A stretch of DNA of 63,162 nt, taken from assembly GCA_958415665.1 (NCBI GenBank), contig CATYZK010000010.1, forward strand, positions 1-63,162, written 5' to 3'. The stretch's first letter is position 1. Each line of letters starts with the position of its first letter. The position numbers and the translations under genes are program-made. The notes under the pieces are model-generated. The model did no database searches. It saw only the letters and a list, made by a program, of their open reading frames with translations, and was not told the DNA's origin. Positions 42,538 through 51,835 of the stretch are shown here, piece after piece. Source of the stretch: an uncultured Collinsella sp. GTDB lineage: Bacteria; Actinomycetota; Coriobacteriia; Coriobacteriales; Coriobacteriaceae.

Positions 42538-43561
42538 AGTCATAACATTCGGTATTCCCTCGTATAACGCCGCCAAGGACATGGACCATTGCATCACCTC
42601 CATCTTGGAGGGGAGCAATTACGCCACCGATATCGAGATTATCGTGGTGGACGACGGCTCCAAGGACGAGACGGCCGCCATGGCCGACGAGTGGGAGGCC
42701 CGTTATCCCGGAATCATCCGCGCGGTGCACCAGGAGAATGGCGGTCATGGTATCGCTGTGCTTTCGGGCCTGCGCGAGGCACAGGGCACCTATTACAAGG
42801 TCGTTGACTCGGACGACTGGCTCGACGGTGCGGCGCTTTCGACTATGCTGTCGATTCTGCGTGGCTTTGAGGAGCGCGACCAGCGCGTCGACCTGTTTAT
42901 CTCGAACTACGTGTACGAGAAGGTTTACGAGGGCACACATACCGCTATTGGCTACAAGTTTGCCCTGCCGCGCAAAAAGATTTTCTCTTGGGACCAGATC
43001 GGACACTTCCGTCCCGATCAGAACCTGCTTATGCACAGCCTGTGCTATCGCACCGATGTGCTGCGCGAGTCCAATCTGCCTATGCCGGCGCACACGTTCT
43101 ACGTGGATAATATCTACGCATACGTGCCGCTGCCGCGCTGCAAGACCATGTACTACGCCGACATCGACCTCTATCGCTACTTTATCGGTCGCGAGGGCCA
43201 GAGCGTCAATGAGGCCACGATGGTCAAGCGCCTGGGTCAGCAGTTCCGCGTAACGCGCATCATGATGGAATCGTTCCACCTGTACCAGGACGTTGAGTCC
43301 TCGCGTCTGCGTTCGTACATGATGGGCTACTTCACCATGATGATGGCGATTTGCTCGGTGCTCACCAAGCTTTCCGAGGAAGATTGTGCCGATGAGCGCC
43401 TGAAGACGCTGTGGAAGGACCTGAAGGAGTACGACGAGCGCATGTATCGTCGCGCTCGCTACGGCGTGGTCGGATTCTTTACCAACCTGCATGGACGGGC
43501 CGGAGACAAAACCACACTCGGCCTATACCATCTTGCCTCAAAGATCTTCAAATTCAACTAG
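42530..43561 (+). CDS. Family 2 glycosyltransferase
   Basis: A 343-aa GT2 glycosyltransferase. The N-terminal GT-A fold shows ITFGIPSYNAAKDM, IIVVDDGSKDET and KVVDSDDWLDGAAL (the metal/nucleotide-binding DxD). The C-terminal half is helical, possibly membrane-associated. It starts inside the end of glf (ATGCATAA overlap). The donor may be UDP-galactofuranose made by the mutase; this is inference from the overlap. An ATG at 42512 is an alternative start. Confidence 0.88.
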   Translation: MHKVITFGIPSYNAAKDMDHCITSILEGSNYATDIEIIVVDDGSKDETAAMADEWEARYPGIIRAVHQENGGHGIAVLSGLREAQGTYYKVVDSDDWLDGAALSTMLSILRGFEERDQRVDLFISNYVYEKVYEGTHTAIGYKFALPRKKIFSWDQIGHFRPDQNLLMHSLCYRTDVLRESNLPMPAHTFYVDNIYAYVPLPRCKTMYYADIDLYRYFIGREGQSVNEATMVKRLGQQFRVTRIMMESFHLYQDVESSRLRSYMMGYFTMMMAICSVLTKLSEEDCADERLKTLWKDLKEYDERMYRRARYGVVGFFTNLHGRAGDKTTLGLYHLASKIFKFN

Positions 43562-43609
43562 CTGCGGAGTAATCGCTGCTGATAGGTTGACTGGGCCCCT
43601 TGGCCTTTA

Positions 43610-43691
43610 GTTTGCTACTGCGAACAGTCCTGCTCGCACGGAAAGCACATTAAGTGCTCTTCGTGCGAGCCAGGACTGTAGAGCAGCAAAC
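43610..43691. repeat. Long imperfect inverted repeat between convergent genes
   Basis: GTTTGCTACTGCGAACAGTC at the left end pairs with the right-end strand finishing GACTGTAGAGCAGCAAAC; GCTCGCACG/CGTGCGAGC and AGCAC/GTGCT continue the stem. The total length is 82 bp. It lies between the glycosyltransferase and the P1 peptidase. Confidence 0.8.
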
Positions 43692-43727
43692 ATAAGCAAG
43701 CCCCACCGGGCAACCGGTCAGGTGAGG

Positions 43728-44729
43728 TTATTTGGCGGCGCCGGGGATGCCGTGGGAGGTTTTGGCGGTTTTGGCTCCGTTTACGATGGCGGTTTGCAAA
43801 GCCCTTACGGCGAGCATGCCCAGCAGGTCTAGGGGAACGGCGGCGCTTGCCTGGGCGCCCAGTTTGCCGCTGGCGAGGGTGTAGATGGTGTCGCCGTCGT
43901 TGGTGGTGTGCGTGGGGCGAATGGCGTGCGCGTAGGCGTCTGCGGCCATTTGGGAGACCTTGGTGGCCTGGGCCTTAGTGAGCTCCATGTTGGTGACGAT
44001 GCAGCTGATGGTGGTGTTAGTGCGGTCGAGCGGCATCTGCATGGATCCTGCGGCGGCAAAGGCTGCGAGTTCCATGTCGACGATCTGGTCGCTATCGGCT
44101 GCGGCACGCATACCGGCGACCCACTCGCCGGTGAAGGGGTCGACAACGTTGCCGCAGGCGTTGACCGAGACCACAGCACCCACCTTGACGGGGCCGAGTG
44201 CCACGGCGGCGGCGCCAAGGCCGGCCTTCATGCAGGTGGCGGGTCCCATGAGCTTGCCCACCGTGGCACCGGTGCCGGCGCCTACGTTGCCCTGCTCAAG
44301 GGTGGTGGGGGTGTTATCGAGCGCCTCGCGTACGGCGGCGATGCCGGCCTCGATGTCGGGACGAACCGTGGGGTCGCCGTAGGCAAGGTCGAAGATGCAG
44401 CTGGAGCATACGATGGGCACCTGCGTGGGGCCGACGGGCAGGCCGATGCCGCGGCTCTCGAGCTCGCGGGCAACACCGCTTGCGGCCTCGAGGCCAAAGG
44501 CCGATCCGCCCGAGAGGCAGACGGCGTGAACCTTGTCGACGGTGTTCTCGGGGCGCAGCAGGTCGGTTTCGCGCGATGCCGGTGCACCGCCGCGAACGTC
44601 AACGCCGCCGGTGGCGCCTTCGGCTGCCACGATTACGGTGCAACCGGTGCCGGCCTCCTCGTCCGTATAGTTGCCAAAGCAAAAGCCATCGACATTGCAA
44701 ACGTCAATGGCTTCAAGCAGTGTGTCCAT
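43728..44729 (-). CDS. P1 family peptidase (DmpA/BapA-like)
   Basis: A 333-aa member of the P1/S58 family (L-aminopeptidase D-Ala-esterase, beta-aminopeptidase), which self-cleaves to expose an N-terminal Ser/Thr nucleophile. NVGAGTGATVGKLMG is the typical mid-chain glycine-rich loop. DRTNTTISCIVTNMEL carries the likely cleavage site, just before the first Thr of NTT. CLSGGSAFGLEAASGV and the N-terminal GCTVIVAAEGATGGVDVRGG are family-like. Start 44729 has AGGAG upstream; 95 codons before it are non-homologous. Physiological substrate unknown. Confidence 0.88.
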   Translation of the reverse strand: MDTLLEAIDVCNVDGFCFGNYTDEEAGTGCTVIVAAEGATGGVDVRGGAPASRETDLLRPENTVDKVHAVCLSGGSAFGLEAASGVARELESRGIGLPVGPTQVPIVCSSCIFDLAYGDPTVRPDIEAGIAAVREALDNTPTTLEQGNVGAGTGATVGKLMGPATCMKAGLGAAAVALGPVKVGAVVSVNACGNVVDPFTGEWVAGMRAAADSDQIVDMELAAFAAAGSMQMPLDRTNTTISCIVTNMELTKAQATKVSQMAADAYAHAIRPTHTTNDGDTIYTLASGKLGAQASAAVPLDLLGMLAVRALQTAIVNGAKTAKTSHGIPGAAK

Positions 44730-44829
44730 GTTTTCTCCTATCGGTTTTCCGCCACGCCTTATGCCCGGTCGGGATCCGTACGGTACGCCAAAATTGTAGG
44801 CGCTGGGGGATACCCAGCGCCAGATGCAA

Positions 44830-45411
44830 TTACGAGAGTTTTTGAATCGCGCGTGCGACGCGAGCGATGGGCAAGCCCACCACGTTGTAGAAGTCCCCCG
44901 AAATATCGTGCACAAGCATGCGGCCGCCTGTGCCTTGGATACCGTAGGCCCCGGCCTTGTCCATGGGTTCGCCGGAGGTAACATAGCGCTCGATCTGCTC
45001 TTCGGTAAGCTCATAGAACGTCACGTCGGTCACATCGACAAACGACAGGCTCTCGGCAGCATGCGGGGCGGCCGTGTCACCGGCTTTAACGATGCAGACG
45101 CCGGTCGCGACCTGGTGCGTGCGGCCCGAAAGCTCGCGGAGCATGGTGCGTGCTTCGTCCTCGTTTGCCGGCTTACCCAAGATCTTGCCGTCGAAGGTGA
45201 CGATCGTGTCGGCGGCGACGGTCAGCTCGTTGGGCTCGGCGTGCTCGGCGGCAACGGCAGCGGCCTTAGCGCGTGCCAGGCGCTCGACAAGCGTAAGCGG
45301 CGCCTCGCCGTCAAACGGCGTTTCATCGATATCGGCAGGGATGATGCGGATGTCATAGCCCGCCTCGCGCATAAGCTCGATGCGGCGTGGCGATTGCGAA
45401 GCCAAAATCAT
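44830..45411 (-). CDS. maf: Maf-like nucleotide pyrophosphatase
   Basis: A 193-aa Maf/YhdE family NTP pyrophosphatase that hydrolyses noncanonical nucleotides such as dTTP/UTP analogues. The N-terminal ILASQSPRRIELM is diagnostic; VAADTIVTFDGKILGKP and KAGAYGIQGTGG follow. Length is typical. ATG overlaps the stop of the DJ-1 gene by four bases (ATGA), which implies coupled translation. A house-cleaning role is known of the family. Confidence 0.93.
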   Translation of the reverse strand: MILASQSPRRIELMREAGYDIRIIPADIDETPFDGEAPLTLVERLARAKAAAVAAEHAEPNELTVAADTIVTFDGKILGKPANEDEARTMLRELSGRTHQVATGVCIVKAGDTAAPHAAESLSFVDVTDVTFYELTEEQIERYVTSGEPMDKAGAYGIQGTGGRMLVHDISGDFYNVVGLPIARVARAIQKLS

Positions 45412-45950
45412 AGCTGGATGCCCTCGGCGACCTTCTCGACGGCCTTGTCGCCGGCGAGCGTGCGCAGCAGCTCAAGCGCAAAGGGGAGCGACTGGGCCAT
45501 GCCGCTGGCGGTGATGATGTTGCCGTCTTGCGTAACCTTCTCGCCGGTATAGGTGCCTTCGGGGAAGCTTTTCTCAAAGCCAGGGAAGCACGTGGCGTGG
45601 CGCCCCTCGAGTAGGTCGAGCTCGCCCAGGATAAACGGGGCGGCGCAGATGGCGGCAACGTGCTTGGTCGCGGCGAACTCGCAGACCACGTCGCAGACGC
45701 GCTGATCGGCGCGCAGGTTGGTGGCACCGGGCAGGCCGCCGGGCAGCACGACGCAGTCGTACTCGTCAAAGTTGATCTCATCAAAGAGCGCATCGCAGGT
45801 CACGGGGATCTGCAGCGAGCTTACGACCTCACGCGTGGGCATGATCGAGACGAGCGTGGCACGCACGCCGCCGCGACGCATGACATCGACCATGGTCAAG
45901 CATTCAATAGTTTCAAAGCCATCGGCGGCGAGAACGGCAACGCTGGGCAT
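45408..45950 (-). CDS. DJ-1/PfpI family protein (YajL/ThiJ-like)
   Basis: A 180-aa DJ-1/PfpI protein. The nucleophile-elbow Cys is in HVAAICAAPFILGEL (about residue 100), preceded by CVVLPGGLPGATNL and the Glu-containing ADGFETIECLTMVD. Length and motifs match the YajL/DJ-1 group, which repairs glycated molecules or acts as a redox chaperone; the exact role here is uncertain. Start 45950 has AAAGGA upstream. It precedes maf in a two-gene operon. Confidence 0.9.
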   Translation of the reverse strand: MPSVAVLAADGFETIECLTMVDVMRRGGVRATLVSIMPTREVVSSLQIPVTCDALFDEINFDEYDCVVLPGGLPGATNLRADQRVCDVVCEFAATKHVAAICAAPFILGELDLLEGRHATCFPGFEKSFPEGTYTGEKVTQDGNIITASGMAQSLPFALELLRTLAGDKAVEKVAEGIQL

Positions 45951-46056
45951 GAGGGTTCCTTTCATAGGCGGCATACAATTAGCCGTCTTATACCCCGAAG
46001 ACCTCCGCTTGCCACGCTCGATTTCCCAATGATTTTTCTGAGCAATGATTAAGTGG

Positions 46057-47370
46057 CTAGTTGCGCCTAAGGTGGACGACGGTCTCGCAGTGGAAGGTTT
46101 GCGGGAATAGGTCGACCGGCGTGATCTTGACGGGGGAGAAGGTGCCCTCCTCGATAAAGCGCTTGAGGTCGCGGGCCAGAGTCGCCGGGTCGCAGCTCAC
46201 GTAGGCGACGTCGCGAGCACTCGTGCTGGCGATAAGGTCGATCGCCTCGGGGGCGAGGCCTGCGCGCGGCGGGTCGACCACCAAGACGTCGGCATCCTGG
46301 TCGGGGAACTCGCGCACCGCGTCTCCGCCAATGACGTCGACGTTATCAAGCTTGTTGATCTCCAGGTTACGGCGCAGGTCACGCACGGCCGGGCCATAGG
46401 CTTCGACGGCGGCGACAAAATCGCAGCGGCGGGCGAGCGGCAGGGTAAAGGTGCCGGCGCCGCAGTACAGGTCCACGGCCAGCTCGCCTTCCTGCGGGTC
46501 GAGGGCGTCCATAACGAGGTCAATCAAAATCTCGGCGCCCTTGGTGTTGACTTGGAAAAACGACGGGGCAGACAAGCGCATCTGGCCCTCGGCGATGTTC
46601 TCGGTCCACGAGCCCTCGCCGGCGAGCATTTCAACCTTGGAGACGCGACGGGCCTTCTTCTCGCCCTTGCTCATCACACGCACGATGCTCGTGGGATGAG
46701 CGGCGTCCGCCAGCACGCGGGAGACTTGCGAGCGCGGAAAAGAGCCTGTGGGTGTCCAGAGTGCGACCTCGAGTGCCTTGGTGCGGCGTGATGCGCGAAT
46801 GCCCACGCGTTCGAGCCCCAAGTCATGGCTGCCGCTTAGATAGTTGAGTGCGCCGACGACCGATTTGAGCGCCTTCGGGAAGCGCTTATCGAACAGCGGG
46901 CACGCATCGACGGTCACGATTTTGCTGGGGTCGACACCGTGCATGCCAAGGCGCACGCGACCGTTGACGACGGTCGGTTCGAGCTCGATTTTATTGCGGT
47001 AGCCCCAGTCGTCCTTGGTGTGGCAGATGGGCTGTACCAACTTATCGACCTGCTCAGGAGCGAACTTGCCGATGCGCTCGAGCGCGGAGCGCAGATTTTG
47101 CTCTTTGGCGGCAAGCTGTGCCGTGCGTGAGAGATTGCCCCACGAACAACCGCCGCAGATGCCAACGAAGGGGCAGGGGGGCTGAATGCGATCGGGGCTC
47201 GGCTCCAGAATCTCGGTCGTGCGGGCGCGCATGAACGACTTGCCGTCCTGTACGACCTCGGCCTCGACGGTGTCGCCTGCCACGGCGCCCTGCACAAAGA
47301 CGGCCTTGCCGTTGTCGGCGTGCGTCAGCGCGTCTGCGCCGTAGGTCATCGATTCTATAGTGAGCTTCAT
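46057..47370 (-). CDS. rlmD: 23S rRNA (uracil-5-)-methyltransferase, RlmD type
   Basis: A 437-aa RNA m5U methyltransferase. The N-terminal TRAM domain (about 1-60) is followed by an Fe-S cysteine set (CPFVGICGGC near residue 75 plus a later Cys in VDACPLFD). The SAM domain has LAVDLYCGAGTFTLPLA, then DVLVVDPPRAGL and the catalytic Cys in YVSCDPATLARD. Length and cluster fit RumA/RlmD, although Gram-positive RlmCD is also possible. Start ATG 47370 is the last of several; 47385 and 47406 are alternatives. Confidence 0.9.
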   Translation of the reverse strand: MKLTIESMTYGADALTHADNGKAVFVQGAVAGDTVEAEVVQDGKSFMRARTTEILEPSPDRIQPPCPFVGICGGCSWGNLSRTAQLAAKEQNLRSALERIGKFAPEQVDKLVQPICHTKDDWGYRNKIELEPTVVNGRVRLGMHGVDPSKIVTVDACPLFDKRFPKALKSVVGALNYLSGSHDLGLERVGIRASRRTKALEVALWTPTGSFPRSQVSRVLADAAHPTSIVRVMSKGEKKARRVSKVEMLAGEGSWTENIAEGQMRLSAPSFFQVNTKGAEILIDLVMDALDPQEGELAVDLYCGAGTFTLPLARRCDFVAAVEAYGPAVRDLRRNLEINKLDNVDVIGGDAVREFPDQDADVLVVDPPRAGLAPEAIDLIASTSARDVAYVSCDPATLARDLKRFIEEGTFSPVKITPVDLFPQTFHCETVVHLRRN

Positions 47371-47418
47371 ATTCCTGCCTGTCATTCGTGTTGTTGTTCG
47401 CACCATGGTAGCAGGGAA

Positions 47419-47460
47419 AAGCGCCCCGCATCCGAGGCTTTCCTCAAATGCGGGGCGCTT
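47419..47460 (-). terminator. Intrinsic terminator after polyphosphate kinase
   Basis: AAGCGCCCCGCAT and ATGCGGGGCGCTT pair perfectly across 47419-47460. On the minus strand the stem is followed by TTCCC, a weak T tract. It separates ppk from rlmD. Confidence 0.8.
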
Positions 47461-47483
47461 CTACAAACTGCTTCTACAAACGA

Positions 47484-49892
47484 CTATTTCGTCTTGCCGG
47501 TAATGAGCGTCTTAAGACCCAGGCCGATCAGGCCCAGGCCCATGCGCACACGACCGGGGTGATGGCGCTCGATGGCCTTGGTCTTGCCGGCGGGCTTATC
47601 GCGACGGGCGCTCGTCTCGGGTGCGGGCTTGGTGACCTGCGGCTCGGGCTGAGGTGCAGGTGCGGGCTCGGGCTCAATGACGGTCGCCTGGACCTTTTGG
47701 ACCTTGGGTGCTACCGGCTGCGGCTCGGGCTCGGGGGCGGGTTTCGCCTCAATGACGGGCTCGGGCGCGGCCTCGGCGTTGCGATAGGCACGCTCCAGCA
47801 GGGCTTCCTGCGAGTTGAAGGGTTTCTCACCCTCTGCACGCTCCACGGGGACCCAGGTGCCGTCGCTCGTGAGGCTGCGGGCCTTCACGTTGTCGCGCAG
47901 CTGCATGCCCATGTACTCGTGTACCAGGGCGCGGCAGGTGGGGTCGAGCACGGGGAAGGCGATCTCCACGCGGTGCTCGGTGTTGCGTGTCATCATGTCT
48001 GCCGAGCTCAGGTAAATCATGTCCGAGTCCACGCCAAAAGCGTAAACACGGGCGTGCTCCAAAAAGCGTCCGACGATGGAGCGGACATGCACGTTCTCGG
48101 TCTTGCCCGGAACACCGGGCTTGAGGCACGAGATGCCGCGGATGATCATGTCCACGCGGACTCCAGCGCACGATGCCTCGGCGATCTTGTCGATGACCTC
48201 GCGGTCGGTGAGCGAGTTGAGCTTAAAGAACACGCGGGCGGGCTCGCCAGCGAGAGCGCGCTGAATCTCTCGATCCAGACCGCGCATGATGAGCGGCTTG
48301 AGGCCGACCGGCGCCACGCCCAGGAAGCGGTAATCGCCGCGCAGATTGCCCAGCGACAGGTTGCGGAAGAACAGGTTGGCGTCCTCGCCGATGCCGGGGT
48401 GGGCGGTCATGAGCATAAAGTCGCTGTAGAGTTTGGCCGTCTTCTCGTTAAAGTTGCCGGTGCCCAGCAGCGTCAGACGCGTTAGCGCCATGCCTTCGCG
48501 ATAGGTGAGCTGGCAGATCTTGGAGTGGCACTTAAAGCCCTCGGAGCCGTAGATGACGGTGCAGCCGGCCTCTTCCAGGCGCTCGGCCCACTCGATGTTG
48601 TTCTGCTCGTCAAAGCGCGCGCGGAGCTCCATGAGCACCGTGACTTCCTTGCCGTTCTCGGCGGCATCGATCAGTGACTCGCACAGGCGGCTCTGCTTGG
48701 CCACGCGGTAGAGCGTGATGCGCAGCGAGATGCACTCGGGGTCATAGGCGGCCTCGTGCACCAGGTCCAAGAACGGATTCATGGCCTCGTAAGGGTAAAA
48801 GAGCAGCTTGTCGTGCTGCAGCACCTGCTCGCGGATGGAGCGGGTCATATCGATGGTGGGGTTGGGCTGCGGCTTAAACGGCGTAAAGAGCAGCTCGTTG
48901 CGTAGATGCTCGGGAATCTTGCCCTCAATGCCGAAGACGTAGCCCAGGTCGAGCGGGATATCGCAGGTAAAGACCGAGCGGCGAGAAAGCTCGAGCGCCT
49001 TGCGGATGGTCTTGAGCGTCGCCTTCTCGAGCGACCCCGAGACCGCGAGCACTACCGGCTGCAGACGCAGGCGCTTCTTGAGGATGCGCTTCATGTGCTG
49101 GCGGTAGTCCTCTTCCTCCTCGACGCCCTCGCCGTCCGGATCGATGTCGGCGTTGCGGGTGACGCGGATGAGCGCGCGGTCGAGCGGCTTATAGGAGCCA
49201 AAGCAGCTGTCCAGGCAGGCGAGGATGACGTCCTCGAGCAGAATGTAGGAGTAGGTGCCGGTGGGCGAGGGGATCTCGACCACGCGGTTCATCGAGGCGG
49301 GGATCTCGATAAGGCCCAGCAGGCTCTCCTCGTCGGTGACGCCGTCCAGGCCACAAGCCAGATAGAGTGCACCGTTGCGCAGGTTGGGGAAGGGATGGCG
49401 CGGGTCAATGACCAACGGCGAGATGACCGGCGACACGTAGGCCTGGAAGTAGCGGGTTACAAAGGTGCGCTCCTCGGGCGTAAGCGAATCGATGCGGGCG
49501 CGGTGAACGCCCAGGGTGTCGAGCTTGCCCTCGATGCTCTTAAAGATGGACTCCCATCGGGTAAGGAGCCCGGGCATTTCGGCCATGACAGCATCGACCT
49601 GTTCGGAGGCGGTCATATTGCTCTTGTTGTCGACAGGCTGTTTTTTGAGCTCTGCCAGATCGGACAGGCCGCCCACGCGCACCATGAGAAACTCGTCGAG
49701 GTTAGACTCGAAAATCGACACGAACTTTAGACGCTCGAACAGCGGAACGGTCTCGTCGAAGGCTTCGTCAAGCACACGGTTGTCAAAGCGCAGCCAGCTG
49801 AGCTCTCGGTTCTGCGTGTACGAGAAGTCGCGCGGCGGTTTGCGCAGCTTTGCGGCGGCTTGCTTTTTTTCGATTTTGCTCGGCATATGCAT
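47484..49892 (-). CDS. ppk1: Polyphosphate kinase with Pro/Glu-rich C-terminal extension
   Basis: An 802-aa PPK1 that polymerises the terminal phosphate of ATP into polyphosphate. The N domain has NRELSWLRFDNRVLDEA, and the ATP site near residue 380 includes DKLLFYPYEAMNPFLDLV. The catalytic His is in YGSEGFKCHSKIC (about residue 450), and NTEHRVEIAFPV carries the second His. The family ends near residue 700. Beyond it lies an unusual tail of about 100 residues: a Pro/Glu repeat stretch (EAKPAPEPEPQP and similar) and then basic RVRMGLGLIGLGLKTLITG. The start is uncertain among ATGs at 49892 and 49886. Confidence 0.92.
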   Translation of the reverse strand: MHMPSKIEKKQAAAKLRKPPRDFSYTQNRELSWLRFDNRVLDEAFDETVPLFERLKFVSIFESNLDEFLMVRVGGLSDLAELKKQPVDNKSNMTASEQVDAVMAEMPGLLTRWESIFKSIEGKLDTLGVHRARIDSLTPEERTFVTRYFQAYVSPVISPLVIDPRHPFPNLRNGALYLACGLDGVTDEESLLGLIEIPASMNRVVEIPSPTGTYSYILLEDVILACLDSCFGSYKPLDRALIRVTRNADIDPDGEGVEEEEDYRQHMKRILKKRLRLQPVVLAVSGSLEKATLKTIRKALELSRRSVFTCDIPLDLGYVFGIEGKIPEHLRNELLFTPFKPQPNPTIDMTRSIREQVLQHDKLLFYPYEAMNPFLDLVHEAAYDPECISLRITLYRVAKQSRLCESLIDAAENGKEVTVLMELRARFDEQNNIEWAERLEEAGCTVIYGSEGFKCHSKICQLTYREGMALTRLTLLGTGNFNEKTAKLYSDFMLMTAHPGIGEDANLFFRNLSLGNLRGDYRFLGVAPVGLKPLIMRGLDREIQRALAGEPARVFFKLNSLTDREVIDKIAEASCAGVRVDMIIRGISCLKPGVPGKTENVHVRSIVGRFLEHARVYAFGVDSDMIYLSSADMMTRNTEHRVEIAFPVLDPTCRALVHEYMGMQLRDNVKARSLTSDGTWVPVERAEGEKPFNSQEALLERAYRNAEAAPEPVIEAKPAPEPEPQPVAPKVQKVQATVIEPEPAPAPQPEPQVTKPAPETSARRDKPAGKTKAIERHHPGRVRMGLGLIGLGLKTLITGKTK

Positions 49893-49980
49893 CTGTCCGT
49901 TCAGTCCCCGCAGGGGACGGTTGCCTAACACTATTCACTATTGTCTCAATTTAGTCGACCTATGGCACGGACGTATCGCG

Positions 49981-50444
49981 TGAACGGTATCTTTACCTAC
50001 TTCTTACGCTGACAAGCCATACAACTAACCGGCCGTCTCGGTTTGCTAGCAATCTGTATCCTCACTCAACTGGTGAGGATATATGAATAAGAATGATTGA
50101 GAGCTGAATATTATCGAATCCAAATCGAATCGTGGACAAACGTCATATATATGCAGAAAATCGTTTTAGCTATGCAATTCCTAAACATGAAAATATTTGT
50201 GTGATCTAGCTTAATTCCTCAGAAAAAAGAACGTTTACCTTTGAAAACCTGCTTTAGAGAACCGAAGTACATCATGGGGGAATCACATGCGATATACCGT
50301 TCATCGCACTTTGTTGACCGTTCGGGGGCGAGGTGGAATTGCGGGTGGTATTTGGATATAAATAGAGCTGTCAGCAAGCAGCGTCCCATATGGAGGGGCG
50401 CTGATACATTCGGCCAGTAAGGCCCGAAAGAAAGGTAGGAGGCC
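49981..50444 (+). promoter_or_regulatory. Regulatory region and 5' leader of arginine deiminase copy 1
   Basis: A 552-bp gene-free gap (49893-50444), strikingly AT-rich up to about 50280. TGAACGGTAT occurs at 49981 and inverted as ATACCGTTCA at 50294. A 22-bp block beginning ACCGTTCGGGGGCGAGG (50317-50338) and TTTGGATATAAATA (50351-50364, containing a TATAAA -10 element) are shared exactly with copy 2 at the same distance from the gene. The leader holds AGCGTCCC/GGGGCGCT and TCGGCC/GGCCCGA stems and a strong AGGAGG. Everything between 49893 and 49980 shows no recognised element. Confidence 0.6.
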
Positions 50445-51686
50445 ATGACGAAAGGTCTGCACGTGCCTTCCGAGATCGGCAAGCTCAGGAAGGTCTGCCT
50501 GCACCGTCCCGGCGACGAGCTCCTCAACCTGCCGCCCGACGAGCTCGAGCGACTCCTGTTCGACGACGTCCCGTTCCTGGAGGTCGCACAGCAGGAGCAC
50601 GACACCTTCGCCCAGATCCTGAGGGACCAGGGCGTGGAGGTCCTCTATCTCGAGAACCTCGTCGCCGAGGTGTTCGACCAGGTCCCCGGCGCCCGCGCCG
50701 AGTTCACCGACCAGTACATCGCCGAGGCCGGCATCCGCGGCCAGCACATGCCGCAGATCGTCCGCGAGAAGCTGGACTCCATCGAGGACAACCTCGAGTT
50801 CGTCAAGAAGACCATGGCCGGCATGACCAAGTCCGAGATCGAGATGCCCCTCACGGCCTCCACGACCCTCGACTCCCTGGTCAACTCCGAGTCCGAGTCC
50901 GACCTGATCATCGACCCGATGCCCAACCTCTACTTCACCCGCGACCCGTTCGCGGTCGTCGGCGAGGGCGTCAACCTCAACCGCATGTACTCGGTCACCC
51001 GCAACCGCGAGACCCTGTACGGCAAGTACATCTTCAAGTACCACCCCGACTACAAGGACGTCTCGCTGTACTTCCGCCGCGACTGCCAGTTCCACACCGA
51101 GGGCGGCGACGTGCTGAACATCAACGAGAAGACCCTCGCCGTCGGCATCTCCCAGCGCACCCAGGCCGCCGCTATCGACGTCATGGCCCAGAACATCTTC
51201 TGGAACTCCGACTCCAAGGTCGAGCGCATCCTGGCCTTCGACATCCCGGTCTCGCGCGCCTTCATGCACCTCGACACGGTCTTCACCCAGATCGACGTCG
51301 ATAAGTTCACGATCCACCCCGCCATCATGGGCACCCTGCGCGTCTACGAGCTGACCGCCGGCAAGAACCCGGGCGACGTGAACATCCGCCTGATCGAGGA
51401 CACCCTCGAGCACGTCCTGGAGGACGCCACCGGCGTCGACCAGGTCAAGCTGATCCCCTGCGGCGGCGGCGACCCGATCGCGGCCTCCCGCGAGCAGTGG
51501 AACGACGGCTCCAACACCCTGTGCGTCGAGCCCGGCAAGATCTGCGTCTACGCCCGCAACACCGTCACCAACGACGTGCTGTACAAGGAGGGCCTGGACC
51601 TTCTCGTCGTGCCCTCCGCCGAGCTCTCCCGCGGCCGCGGCGGCCCGCGCTGCATGAGCATGCCCTTCTGGCGCGAGGACCTCTAA
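50445..51686 (+). CDS. arcA: Arginine deiminase, copy 1
   Basis: A 413-aa arginine deiminase (L-arginine to L-citrulline plus ammonia), the first step of arginine fermentation. Signature segments are LRKVCLHRPGDELLNL, NLYFTRDPFAVVGEG, CQFHTEGGDVLNI, MHLDTVFTQID and the catalytic Cys in GRGGPRCMSMPFWREDL at the end. Codon use is extremely GC-rich at third positions, marking very high expression. The protein is identical to the second copy at 53534-54775, and I see no nucleotide difference between them in the regions compared. A terminator follows. Confidence 0.97.
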   Translation: MTKGLHVPSEIGKLRKVCLHRPGDELLNLPPDELERLLFDDVPFLEVAQQEHDTFAQILRDQGVEVLYLENLVAEVFDQVPGARAEFTDQYIAEAGIRGQHMPQIVREKLDSIEDNLEFVKKTMAGMTKSEIEMPLTASTTLDSLVNSESESDLIIDPMPNLYFTRDPFAVVGEGVNLNRMYSVTRNRETLYGKYIFKYHPDYKDVSLYFRRDCQFHTEGGDVLNINEKTLAVGISQRTQAAAIDVMAQNIFWNSDSKVERILAFDIPVSRAFMHLDTVFTQIDVDKFTIHPAIMGTLRVYELTAGKNPGDVNIRLIEDTLEHVLEDATGVDQVKLIPCGGGDPIAASREQWNDGSNTLCVEPGKICVYARNTVTNDVLYKEGLDLLVVPSAELSRGRGGPRCMSMPFWREDL

Positions 51687-51746
51687 GGTCTTCAAGGACC
51701 CGTACAGGTCATAAAACATACATCTAGCTGCCATTAGATGTCTCTT

Positions 51747-51783
51747 ATTGGGGCGGTGCGGGTTTTCGCACCGCCCCAATTTT
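51747..51783 (+). terminator. Intrinsic terminator after arginine deiminase copy 1
   Basis: ATTGGGGCGGTGCG and CGCACCGCCCCAAT pair perfectly around GGTTTT and are followed by TTT. Confidence 0.92.
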
Positions 51784-51835
51784 GTATGGGGAACGTCAAC
51801 ACGATTGGACGACTGCTTTTGTAAGGAGCTTGGCC

